Assembly (NCBI RefSeq): GCF_030580955.1 | Contig: NZ_JAUQON010000008.1 | Span: forward strand, 232,449-296,448 | DNA from: Hymenobacter convexus | Lineage (GTDB): Bacteria > Bacteroidota > Bacteroidia > Cytophagales > Hymenobacteraceae | Direction of reading: 5' to 3' | DNA: 64,000 bases | In this document: positions 8,029-15,163 of the stretch, one piece after another | Numbering within the stretch: position 1 is the stretch's first letter | Layout: the number at the start of each line of letters is the position of its first letter | Position numbers and translations under genes: made by a program | The notes under the pieces: generated by a model | What the model saw: only the letters and a program-made list of their open reading frames with translations | Database searches by the model: none | What the model was told of the DNA's origin: nothing

Positions 8029-9393
8029 ATGTTCGATAGTCTCTCCAATAAGCTCGACCGGGCGATAAAAACCCTGAAAGGTCAGGGCAGCATCTCGGAA
8101 ATCAACGTCGCGGCCACCATCAAGGAAATCCGCCGTGCGCTGGTCGACGCCGACGTTAACTACAAGGTTGCCAAAGAAGTAACCGACAAAATCAAGGACG
8201 CCGCCATGGGCCGCGACGTGCTCACGGCCGTGTCGCCGGGCCAGCTCATGGTCAAAATCGTGTACGATGAGCTCACCGAGCTCATGGGCGGCGAGAAGAA
8301 AGACATCGTCATCAAAGGCGACCCGGCCGTGATTCTGCTCTCGGGCCTGCAGGGCTCGGGCAAAACTACCTTCGCCGGCAAGCTGGCCAGCTACGTCAAG
8401 AAGCAGGGCCGCAACGTGTTGCTGGTGGCCTGCGACGTGTACCGCCCCGCCGCTATCGACCAGCTGAAGGTGCTCGGCGAGCAAATAGGCGTGGAAGTGT
8501 ACTCGGAAGTCGAGAACAAAAACCCGGTTGAAATCTCGCGCAACGCCATCGACTACGCCCGCAAAAACGGCAAGAAGGTGGTCATCATCGACACCGCCGG
8601 CCGCTTGGCCGTGGACGAGCAGATGATGCGCGAGATTGAGGCTGTGAAGTCGGCCATCAACCCCAGCGAAACGCTGTTCGTGGTGGACTCCATGACCGGC
8701 CAGGATGCCGTGAACACCGCCAAAACCTTCAACGACCGCCTCAATTTCGACGGCGTGGTGCTCACCAAGCTCGACGGCGACTCGCGCGGCGGCGCGGCCC
8801 TCTCGATTCGGGCAGTGGTCGAAAAGCCCATCAAGTTCATCTCGACGGGCGAGAAGATGGACGCCCTCGACCTGTTCTACCCCGACCGCATGGCCCAGCG
8901 CATTTTGGGCATGGGCGACGTGATTTCGCTGGTCGAACGCGCGCAGCAGCAGTTCGACGAGGACGAAGCCAAGCGCATTGAGAAGAAAATCCGCAAAAAC
9001 CAGTTCGACTTCAACGACTTCCTCGGCCAACTCGAGCAAATCAAGAAGATGGGCAACATCAAGGATTTGATGGGCATGATTCCGGGCATGAGCAAGGCCA
9101 TGAAGGACGTGGAAATCGACGACGACGCCTTCAAGCCCGTCGAGGCCATCATCCGCAGCATGACCAAGCAGGAGCGCGCCAACCCCGACCTGCTGAACGC
9201 CTCGCGCAAGCGCCGCCTGGCCAAAGGCTCGGGCACGGAGCTGCAGCAGGTGAACGACCTGATGAAGCAATTCGACCAGATGCGCCAAATGATGCGCAAA
9301 ATGAACAAGCTCAGCCAGACTAAAGGCGGCCTGGCCCAGATGCAGAAGATGATGGGCGGTATGCGCGGCGGCGGCGGCATGATGGGCCGCTAG
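8029..9393 (+). CDS. ffh: Signal recognition particle protein Ffh
   Basis: GTPase of the signal recognition particle, which binds hydrophobic signal sequences and delivers ribosomes to FtsY at the membrane. The 454-residue product has the N domain (MFDSLSNKLDRAIKTLKGQG), the P-loop GLQGSGKTTFAGKLA, DTAGRL, TKLDGDSRGGAAL, and a methionine-rich M domain ending in a Gly/Met tail. The ATG at 8029 is chosen because homologues start with MFxxLSxKL; the frame is open upstream but that stretch contains the promoter. A strong terminator follows. The gene stands alone. Confidence 0.97.
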   Translation: MFDSLSNKLDRAIKTLKGQGSISEINVAATIKEIRRALVDADVNYKVAKEVTDKIKDAAMGRDVLTAVSPGQLMVKIVYDELTELMGGEKKDIVIKGDPAVILLSGLQGSGKTTFAGKLASYVKKQGRNVLLVACDVYRPAAIDQLKVLGEQIGVEVYSEVENKNPVEISRNAIDYARKNGKKVVIIDTAGRLAVDEQMMREIEAVKSAINPSETLFVVDSMTGQDAVNTAKTFNDRLNFDGVVLTKLDGDSRGGAALSIRAVVEKPIKFISTGEKMDALDLFYPDRMAQRILGMGDVISLVERAQQQFDEDEAKRIEKKIRKNQFDFNDFLGQLEQIKKMGNIKDLMGMIPGMSKAMKDVEIDDDAFKPVEAIIRSMTKQERANPDLLNASRKRRLAKGSGTELQQVNDLMKQFDQMRQMMRKMNKLSQTKGGLAQMQKMMGGMRGGGGMMGR

Positions 9394-9418
9394 GCCCGGC
9401 GATTCGTATCTGTTTTCA

Positions 9419-9464
9419 GCCCAACGAAAAAGCCTCGGCACATGCTGGGGCTTTTTCGTTGGGC
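9419..9464 (+). terminator. Intrinsic terminator of ffh
   Basis: A 16-base perfect stem (9419-9434 with 9449-9464) begins GCCCAACGAAAAAGCC. It lies 25 bases after the ffh stop; the T-run is within the descending arm. The symmetrical A/T tracts mean it could act on both strands. Confidence 0.8.
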
Positions 9465-9650
9465 CAAATTATTTTCGGCGATTCCTATAATGTGGGGAGT
9501 ATAAACTGCACACATCAAATGTGTTGCGAAAAAATTTAACACAGCTGGAATCTTTTGGTGCAATTCTTGTTAGCCTCATCGTGAAAGAATAGTTTTTTAA
9601 GGTGTTTTGGTATGGAAAGGGACGGCGCACTGCGTCGTCCTTTTTTTATT
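9465..9650 (+). ncRNA. Candidate small RNA ending in an intrinsic terminator (speculative)
   Basis: The 291 bases between the ffh terminator and the cytochrome b gene hold no open frame I can support, and the stretch to 9616 is AT-rich compared with its neighbours. It contains a small hairpin (CACACAT-caa-ATGTGTT) near 9510 and ends in a second terminator-like hairpin, 9616-9628 paired with 9632-9644 (13 pairs, one G-U) followed by seven T. A terminator with no gene before it suggests a short independent transcript. It does not contain the conserved SRP RNA tetraloop domain. No family is recognised. Confidence 0.3.
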
Positions 9651-9755
9651 TGCCAGAACCGGGTGTAAGGCTGCGCGGTTGGCAACGTCTAGGGAGGCAA
9701 AGCTGGTTGTTCGGCCGGCGTACCTTGTGCCATATTTCCTAACCGACCGCCGCGT

Positions 9756-10484
9756 ATGAAGCAACTCGTTGAAAAGCACCCGCTGGCCATTCGCTGGTTT
9801 CACTGGGTCAATTTTCCCGTTCTCAGCCTCATGATTTGGAGCGGGCTTTGGATTTATTGGGCCAACGACGTATACCGCCTCGGCTGGGGCAAAACCACGC
9901 TGCTCAAGTTCTTCCCGCAGTCGTTCTACCAAGCATTCCACCTCGAATACAAGCTGGCGCAGGGCATGAGCTGGCACTTCGTGCTGATGTGGGTATTCTT
10001 CCTCAATGGCCTGCTTTACGTGCTCTACACCATTTTTTCGGGCGAGTGGCGCTACCTGCTGCCCAATCGGCACTCCTTCAAGGAAGCCATTCAGGTCACG
10101 CTCTTCGACCTGGGTTTGCGCAAGCAGCATCCGCCGGTGCGCAAGTTCAACGGTGCCCAGCAAATTGCTTATACCAGCGTCATACTGATGGGGTTGGGGT
10201 CGTTGCTCACGGGTCTGGCCATCTATAAGCCGGTGCAGTTTGGCTGGCTCACGCAGTTGCTGGGCGGCTACGAGTTTGCGCGCATCATCCATTTCGCGCT
10301 CACCATTGGCTACGTGCTGTTTTTCATCGTGCACATTGCCCAGGTGGTGCGCGCCGGCTGGAATAATTTCCGAGCCATGGTGGCCGGTTTCGAAATAGTG
10401 GATGTCGACCCCGCGACGCACGAAATCAAGGCTGGCCCCACCTCGCTGCCCGCCGCCGATGCTTCCCTTTCGTCAACCAAGTAG
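9756..10484 (+). CDS. Di-heme b-type cytochrome, membrane subunit (cytochrome b561/FDH-gamma-like)
   Basis: 242-residue membrane protein with about five hydrophobic helices. It starts MKQLVEKHPLAIRWFHWVNF, with the His-x(n)-His pattern of the Ni-hydrogenase/formate-dehydrogenase-gamma/b561 superfamily; further conserved histidines occur at MSWHFVLMW, IIHFALT and FIVHIAQV. Such subunits carry electrons between a periplasmic enzyme and the quinone pool through two b hemes. The molybdoenzyme gene starts 11 bases downstream, so this protein is probably its membrane anchor and electron partner. Confidence 0.88.
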   Translation: MKQLVEKHPLAIRWFHWVNFPVLSLMIWSGLWIYWANDVYRLGWGKTTLLKFFPQSFYQAFHLEYKLAQGMSWHFVLMWVFFLNGLLYVLYTIFSGEWRYLLPNRHSFKEAIQVTLFDLGLRKQHPPVRKFNGAQQIAYTSVILMGLGSLLTGLAIYKPVQFGWLTQLLGGYEFARIIHFALTIGYVLFFIVHIAQVVRAGWNNFRAMVAGFEIVDVDPATHEIKAGPTSLPAADASLSSTK

Positions 10485-10495
10485 CTATTTCTGAA

Positions 10496-11320
10496 ATGAC
10501 TGACGAAACCCCCGATGCTGCTGCCAATCAGCAGCCTTTGCGCCCCGAGGCCGAAGTGCTGGCCGAAGCTCGGCGCCGCTCGCGCCGCTCGTTTATTGGC
10601 CTCGGCCTGGCCGGGCTAGCGGGCTTTGGCGGCTTGCGCTGGCTGTTTTCCGAGCCCAATGACGAGGGCATGCCACACCGCGTGCGCAAGGTGCTTGATG
10701 CCAACGGCCAGCTCAGCCACGCTTACTTTAAGCAGACGCGGCTGGCACCGGAGTTTGCCCGCGCCCGCGCCCGCACTCCGCGCAAGAACGGCACCTACGG
10801 CCTCAAGAGTGAGTTGGACCCTGCCACCTGGCGCATGCGTGTGCAAGGTTACGGCACTGGTCAAACACGAGAATTTACCTTGGCTGACGTACAGGCGCTG
10901 CCCAAAGTGGAAATGGTGACGGAGCTAAAGTGCATCGAGGGCTGGAGCGTCATTGTGCATTGGGCTGGCACCCGTTTGTCTGATTTCCTGGCCAGATACC
11001 CGTTGGCTACTCGCAGCGGCCGACCTATCGACCCCCTCAACCCGCCAGCCGACCTGGCGCCTTATGCCGCCATCGACACGCCCGATGGAAAGTACTACGT
11101 GGGCCTTGACATGGATACCGTGCTGCACTCGCAAACGCTGCTGTGCTACGAGATGAATGGCCAACCGCTCACGCCCAACCACGGCGCCCCGCTCCGCCTC
11201 GTCACGCCGCTCAAATACGGCATCAAGCACATTAAGCGCATCGGGACCATCGCCTTCGTCGACACCCGTCCGAAGGACTATTGGGCCGAAATGGGCTACG
11301 ACTGGGACTCAGGCCACTAG
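10496..11320 (+). CDS. Sulfite-oxidase-like molybdopterin-dependent oxidoreductase
   Basis: 274 residues. The N-terminus has a basic twin-arginine-like stretch (RRRSRRSFIGLGLAG), consistent with Tat export of a folded cofactor enzyme. The sulfite-oxidase (oxidoreductase molybdopterin-binding) fold follows, with KCIEGW carrying Cys146, the expected molybdenum ligand. GAPLRLVTPLKYGIKHIKRI is a further family signature. MsrP/YedY in Proteobacteria reduces methionine sulfoxide; whether this protein does so, oxidises sulfite, or acts on something else is not decidable here. It pairs with the cytochrome b gene upstream rather than with a YedZ-type subunit. Its stop overlaps the end of the convergent gene by 4 bases. 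Confidence 0.88.
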   Translation: MTDETPDAAANQQPLRPEAEVLAEARRRSRRSFIGLGLAGLAGFGGLRWLFSEPNDEGMPHRVRKVLDANGQLSHAYFKQTRLAPEFARARARTPRKNGTYGLKSELDPATWRMRVQGYGTGQTREFTLADVQALPKVEMVTELKCIEGWSVIVHWAGTRLSDFLARYPLATRSGRPIDPLNPPADLAPYAAIDTPDGKYYVGLDMDTVLHSQTLLCYEMNGQPLTPNHGAPLRLVTPLKYGIKHIKRIGTIAFVDTRPKDYWAEMGYDWDSGH

Positions 11321-11625
11321 TGAATCACGCGTAGCTCGTACCGCTCGGGGGCGCCATTGAGCGCGGGCACGTGCCAGGCACCTACCCGGCTGGGGCCGTA
11401 GCCCAGGTTTACTTTCACCCATTCGTCGCGAGTAGGCAGCATGTCGATGATTTCCTTTTCCAAACGAGTCAGCTCAGCTTGCAGGCCAGCTGCGTCAGGG
11501 GAAGTTTCGCCTCTTTCAGGCGCCACTTTGGCGCGGTTCAGCGCCTTCTCGGCTTCCAGGTAAGCATCTACTTTTTCTTCCAGCGGTTTGAATGCGGGGT
11601 CCAGGTAATCGAGGTTGGAGGCCAT
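11317..11625 (-). CDS. Conserved hypothetical protein, 102 residues
   Basis: A small soluble protein with a helical, charged first half (KVDAYLEAEKALNRAKVAPE, then LQAELTRLEKEIIDML), which looks like a coiled coil, and a C-terminal half with LGYGPSRVGAWHVPAL. No signal peptide, membrane segment or catalytic motif is visible and I do not recognise the family. The start at 11625 is the only reasonable ATG. The last four bases overlap the end of the convergent molybdoenzyme gene. Confidence 0.6.
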   Translation of the reverse strand: MASNLDYLDPAFKPLEEKVDAYLEAEKALNRAKVAPERGETSPDAAGLQAELTRLEKEIIDMLPTRDEWVKVNLGYGPSRVGAWHVPALNGAPERYELRVIH

Positions 11626-11714
11626 GAGTGGGGTAAGCTAAGCTAAGCAGAATGGTTTGATGGCAGAACGGGCGGGACCGCCCAAAAGATACACTTTAGA
11701 ATTGCGGCAGTTCA

Positions 11715-11885
11715 GAGGAGCGGGCTGGCCGGGGTGCTGGCCGGGCGGTTGCGCTGGCACTTCTCGCCGCAATATTTCACGTCTTCCCAGTTGGCGCGCC
11801 ATTTTTTGCGGTACTCGAACGGACGGCCGCAGGTGACGCAGATTTTGGTGGGCAGCTGGCCTTTACGTAGTTTGGCGGGGAGCAT
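11715..11885 (-). CDS. DUF2256 domain-containing small zinc-ribbon-like protein
   Basis: A 57-residue product (stop codon region just below 11715) starting MLPAKLRKGQLPTKICVTC. It has the pattern KICVTCGRPFEYRKKW followed by DVKYCGEKCQRNR. The four cysteines in two CxxC-type pairs and the W/K-rich linker match DUF2256, a short protein of unknown function widespread in bacteria and often next to cryptochrome/photolyase-type genes elsewhere. A TTG start at 11906 is possible but adds only a hydrophobic stretch. No photolyase is in this window. Confidence 0.75.
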
Positions 11886-12022
11886 GGGCAGGGAAAGTAG
11901 TAGCAACTGGCAGGGAAACGGCCGGCGCCCCCGCGAAGTTTTGGGTACTTTTCGGCTCCAAAGCCGTAAGTGCCTCCAGCCGTCGCTCCGGCGCCGTGGC
12001 CTTTCTTCGGCCTCTTTTATTT

Positions 12023-12754
12023 ATGACCAATACTTCTGCTCCCGACATTCTGGGCCAGGCCCTGCTCGACTACCACCACGGCCACGATGCCGATGCCACC
12101 GTCACGGTGCATTGCAGTGCGGCCGACGACGAGCCGCTGCCCGCCGCCTATTTCTTCCGCACGGTGTTGCAAATGCCCGAGCTGGAGCGCCAGGCCCTCG
12201 ACGAAAGCCGGGGCCGCGTGCTCGACCTTGGCGCCGGCGCCGGCTGCCATAGCCTGGAACTCCAGAGCCGGGGCTTCGACGTGAAAGCGGTGGACGTGTC
12301 GGCCGGCGCGGTGCAGGTGATGTCGGAGCGCGGCGTGCAGAACGTGGCGCGGCACGACTTATTCAGCGCCAAGCCCGCCTCCGAACTGCCCTACGATACC
12401 ATTCTGCTGCTCATGAATGGCCTCGGCCTGACCGGCACGCTCGATGGGCTCGATAAATTCCTAGCCCACGCCCGCACCTTGCTGGCCCCCGACGGTCAGA
12501 TTCTGGCCACTTCCTCCGATATCCGCTACCTGTACGAGGACGAGGACGGCGCCCTGCGCATCAACCTCAACGGCCCCTACTACGGCGAAGTAGAATACCG
12601 CCTGACCTATAGAGGCCAGGACGGCGAGCCTTTTCCCTGGCTCTTCATCGATGCGGCCCTGCTCAACGACGCCGCCGAAGCCGCCGGCTACACCGCCGAT
12701 TTCATTGGCGAAGACGACAATGAACAATACCTGGTACGTCTGCAAATCAGTTAG
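12023..12754 (+). CDS. Class I SAM-dependent methyltransferase
   Basis: 243 residues. The glycine motif I, VLDLGAGAGCHSLEL, is followed by an acidic residue at the end of the next strand (VKAVDVSAGAV), as in Rossmann-fold methyltransferases that bind S-adenosylmethionine. YDTILLLMNGLGLTG fits motif IV. The substrate is unknown; the C-terminal part does not point to rRNA, lipid or quinone substrates. The ATG at 12023 is preferred over the open frame at 11996 because it precedes a typical soluble N-terminus. It is the first gene of a probable plus-strand pair with the thioesterase. Confidence 0.85.
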   Translation: MTNTSAPDILGQALLDYHHGHDADATVTVHCSAADDEPLPAAYFFRTVLQMPELERQALDESRGRVLDLGAGAGCHSLELQSRGFDVKAVDVSAGAVQVMSERGVQNVARHDLFSAKPASELPYDTILLLMNGLGLTGTLDGLDKFLAHARTLLAPDGQILATSSDIRYLYEDEDGALRINLNGPYYGEVEYRLTYRGQDGEPFPWLFIDAALLNDAAEAAGYTADFIGEDDNEQYLVRLQIS

Positions 12755-12850
12755 CAGTGAACAGTTAGCAATGAACAATGAGAAGGTCAAAAAGTCAATT
12801 CATTGCTCAAGGCAAACGGCTCACTGTTTACTACAAACCGTTAACTAAAA
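12755..12850 (+). repeat. Low-complexity repeated spacer (CAGTGAACA / TTAGCAATGAACA units)
   Basis: The spacer between the methyltransferase and thioesterase genes consists of short near-repeats of GCAGTGAACAGTTAGCAATG and then their rough complement (CATTGCTC, CACTGTTTAC, GTTAACT). It is therefore an imperfect inverted arrangement. A fragment of the same kind (GAGCAGTGAACA) occurs near 19135. It is not coding in any frame I can support. Confidence 0.5.
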
Positions 12851-12851
12851 T

Positions 12852-13280
12852 ATGACCAACGAAATTACCTACCGCACCCGCTGGGCCGACATGGACCCCA
12901 ACGGCCACATGCGCCACTCTGCCTATGCCGATTTTGCCGCCGACCAGCGCGTGGTGCTGCTGTCCCAATGGGGCTTCGATGTGAAGCGCTTCGCCCAACT
13001 GCGGCTCGGTCCTATCCTTTTTCGGGAAGAAACCAAGTATTTGAAAGAGGTGAACATCGGCGAAGAAATTCGCGTCAACGGCCACCTCGCCTCCGCCAGT
13101 GCCGATGGTTCGCGCTGGACCATTGTCCACACCATCTTCAAAGCCGATGGCCGGGTGGCTGCCACCGTTACCGTCGATGGCGCCTGGCTCGACCTCGACC
13201 GCCGCAAGCTCACCGTGCCGCCCGCCGAGTTGGCCGATGCCTTCAGTTCCATGCCGGTATACGAAGCCCCAACCAAGTAA
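12852..13280 (+). CDS. Acyl-CoA thioesterase, hotdog fold (4HBT family)
   Basis: 142 residues with the opening ITYRTRWADMDPNGHMRHSA, the hallmark of 4-hydroxybenzoyl-CoA thioesterase-type hotdog enzymes; the Asp in ADMDPNGHM is the usual catalytic residue. The long helix region (YADFAADQRVVLLSQWGF) and the beta-strand VNIGEEIRVNGHL follow as expected. These enzymes hydrolyse acyl-CoA thioesters in the cytoplasm; chain length and substrate are unknown. A strong bidirectional terminator follows, shared with the convergent DinB gene. Confidence 0.87.
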   Translation: MTNEITYRTRWADMDPNGHMRHSAYADFAADQRVVLLSQWGFDVKRFAQLRLGPILFREETKYLKEVNIGEEIRVNGHLASASADGSRWTIVHTIFKADGRVAATVTVDGAWLDLDRRKLTVPPAELADAFSSMPVYEAPTK

Positions 13281-13286
13281 CGCTAT

Positions 13287-13332
13287 AAAGCACGAATGCC
13301 CCGAAGTTGCAGCTTTGGGGCATTCGTGCTTT
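13287..13332. terminator. Bidirectional terminator between thioesterase and DinB genes
   Basis: A 16-base perfect stem (13287-13302 with 13317-13332), starting AAAGCACGAATGCCCC, is extended by four more pairs to a six-base loop. It lies between convergent genes and overlaps the first bases of the DinB stop codon. Confidence 0.85.
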
Positions 13333-13909
13333 ACGCCTGCGCATCGGCAGTTGCCCGCACGGTAGCACCCGGCCGGAGGGCCTTCGTGATGCGCCCGAGC
13401 TGCTGTTGGTGGTGCAGCAAGTGGTCGAGCAGGAAGTCCATCACCTGATAGATGGTGATGCGCCCCGAGCGGGGGTGCGGGAAAATGGCCCGGTTCAGGT
13501 GCCGGCTTGGAAACTCGTTCAGCACGCGCTCCAACTGGCGGCGGGTGGCTTCCCAGGTTCGGCGCAGCTCGGGCAGGCTTGGCAGGTTGCCGGCGTCAGT
13601 AAGGGTGGCCACGCCGCGCGGCGCCTTGTACTTGAAGCCTGGCAGCCGCAGCAACAGCCGCACCACGCGGGCCCGCAGCCGCGTCAGCAGGCCCACTTTG
13701 GGCAGCATTTCCTCGGAGTTCATCTTCTTCTGGATATACTGGACGATGTTGCCCTCAATAAACAGCAAGTGGTGAACCACCTGATTGGCCGACCAACTGC
13801 CCGGCGCAGGCGCCTTGCCGCTGTCCGGTCCCAGCGCTTCGGCCGATTTTAATAGGCGTTCGGTGGCGTGTTCCAGCTGTTCGAGTTTGAGGTGCAGGCG
13901 GTGGTTCAT
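13331..13909 (-). CDS. DinB-family protein
   Basis: 192 residues, largely helical. APGSWSANQVVHHLLFIEGN and MDFLLDHLLHHQQQLGRI carry the histidines that form the metal site of the DinB/YfiT four-helix-bundle fold (one His after the first helix, an HxxxH-like pair near the end). Members include thiol-dependent enzymes such as bacillithiol transferases, but many have no known role, and I cannot assign a substrate. The start at 13909 gives the normal family beginning. It stands alone on the minus strand, convergent with the thioesterase gene. Confidence 0.8.
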   Translation of the reverse strand: MNHRLHLKLEQLEHATERLLKSAEALGPDSGKAPAPGSWSANQVVHHLLFIEGNIVQYIQKKMNSEEMLPKVGLLTRLRARVVRLLLRLPGFKYKAPRGVATLTDAGNLPSLPELRRTWEATRRQLERVLNEFPSRHLNRAIFPHPRSGRITIYQVMDFLLDHLLHHQQQLGRITKALRPGATVRATADAQA

Positions 13910-14037
13910 GGTGGTGGGAACGGAGATGGGCGGGAGTGCGCAAAAGGTACGGGAACTTTGATGATAGGTAGATGAGTGCGCTGTTTGAACGCATGCCTGT
14001 AGCTGCCCCCGCTGCCTCAGCTACGAATTAAATGGGC

Positions 14038-14078
14038 AATAAAAAGCCCCGCTGGCAGCGCCAGCGGGGCTTTTTATT
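14038..14078. terminator. Terminator downstream of pdhB
   Basis: A 19-base perfect stem with a three-base loop (14038-14056 and 14060-14078), core AAAAAGCCCCGCTGGC. It lies just past the pdhB stop on the minus strand, and the arms give T-runs in both directions. Confidence 0.85.
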
Positions 14079-14096
14079 CGTCGCCAAAGGCCAAAA

Positions 14097-15080
14097 TTAT
14101 GCCTTGGCGTAGGTCACTTCTTTCACGGCTTTCACCACGCGGGCCACGTTGGGCAGCGAGGCTTCGATGAGCGTGGGAGCGTAGGGCAGGGGCACATCGG
14201 CGCAGGTGATGCGGATGACGGGCGCGTCGAGGTGGTCGAAGGCGCGGCGCTGCACGATGTAGGCCAGCTCGCTCGAAATGCTGGCCAGCGGCCAAGCCTC
14301 TTCGATAACCACCATGCGGTTGGTTTTCTTCACCGAAGCCACCAGCGTGTCGTAGTCAATCGGACGCACCGAGCGCAGGTCAATTACTTCGGCCTCAATG
14401 CCTTCCTTGGCCAGCTCGTCGGCAGCGGCGTAGGCAATCTTCATCATTTTGCCGAAGCTCACCAGCGTCACATGCTTGCCCTGGCGCACGATGTTGGCCT
14501 TGCCGATTTCGAGCAGGTACTCTTCCTCGGGCACTTCGCCCTTGTCGCCGTACATCAGTTCCGATTCCATGAAGATGACGGGGTCGGGGTCGCGGATGGC
14601 GGCTTTGAGCAGGCCCTTGGCGTCGTAGGGGTTCGAGGGAACCACCACTTTCAGGCCGGGCGTGTTGGCATACCAGTTTTCGAAGTTCTGCGAGTGCTGG
14701 CTGCTGAGCATGCCGGCGTTGCCCGTTGGGCCGCGGAACACAATGGGGCAGGAGTACTGCCCGCCCGACATCGAATACAGCTTGGCGGCCGAGTTAATCA
14801 CCTGGTCGATGGCCACCAACGAGAAGTTGAATGTCATGAACTCGATGATGGGAATCAGCCCATTGGCGGCGGCGCCCACGCCGATGCCGGCAAAACCCAG
14901 CTCGGCAATCGGGGTGTCAATCACCCGCTCCGGCCCGAACTCGTCGAGCATGCCTTGGCTCACTTTGTAGGCACCGTTGTACTGGGCCACTTCTTCGCCC
15001 ATGAGGAACACCCGCGGGTCGCGGCGCATTTCCTCGGACAGGGCCTCGCGCAAGGCCTCACGAAATTGAATTTGACGCAT
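14097..15080 (-). CDS. pdhB: Pyruvate dehydrogenase E1 component, beta subunit
   Basis: 327 residues, the usual length of E1-beta. It has MRQIQFREALREALSEEM, GEEVAQYNGAYKVSQGM, TPIAELGFAGIGVGAAANGL and the segment RGPTGNAGMLSSQHSQNFE with the conserved active-site His. With the alpha subunit it forms the thiamine-diphosphate enzyme that decarboxylates pyruvate and passes the acetyl group to E2. No alpha subunit, E2 or E3 gene lies next to it; in several Bacteroidota the subunits are likewise scattered. The related branched-chain E1-beta is the main alternative, but the Q(Y/N)GAYKVSQG stretch fits PdhB better. Confidence 0.92.
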   Translation of the reverse strand: MRQIQFREALREALSEEMRRDPRVFLMGEEVAQYNGAYKVSQGMLDEFGPERVIDTPIAELGFAGIGVGAAANGLIPIIEFMTFNFSLVAIDQVINSAAKLYSMSGGQYSCPIVFRGPTGNAGMLSSQHSQNFENWYANTPGLKVVVPSNPYDAKGLLKAAIRDPDPVIFMESELMYGDKGEVPEEEYLLEIGKANIVRQGKHVTLVSFGKMMKIAYAAADELAKEGIEAEVIDLRSVRPIDYDTLVASVKKTNRMVVIEEAWPLASISSELAYIVQRRAFDHLDAPVIRITCADVPLPYAPTLIEASLPNVARVVKAVKEVTYAKA

Positions 15081-15118
15081 GGTTTTCTTTAGGGTAAAGC
15101 CGGTTTTCAGCCGTTTGG

Positions 15119-15151
15119 CAAAGCTACGACAGGCGGGGGCGTCGGGCCAAA
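15119..15151 (-). promoter_or_regulatory. Promoter of pdhB (TTTG-N21-TAGCTTTG)
   Basis: On the minus strand TTTG (15151-15148) is followed after 21 bases by TAGCTTTG (15126-15119), an exact match to the Bacteroidota consensus, 38 bases before the ATG. Confidence 0.6.
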
Positions 15152-15163
15152 GCTAATTCGGGC

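Noticed and set aside
7939..9441. 500-codon frame antisense to ffh
   Set aside because: Histidine/leucine-rich shadow of the high-GC coding strand; no domain and the sense frame is a clear Ffh.
9465..9755. SRP RNA next to ffh
   Set aside because: The conserved SRP RNA apical domain with its GGAA-type tetraloop and bulges is not present in this spacer.
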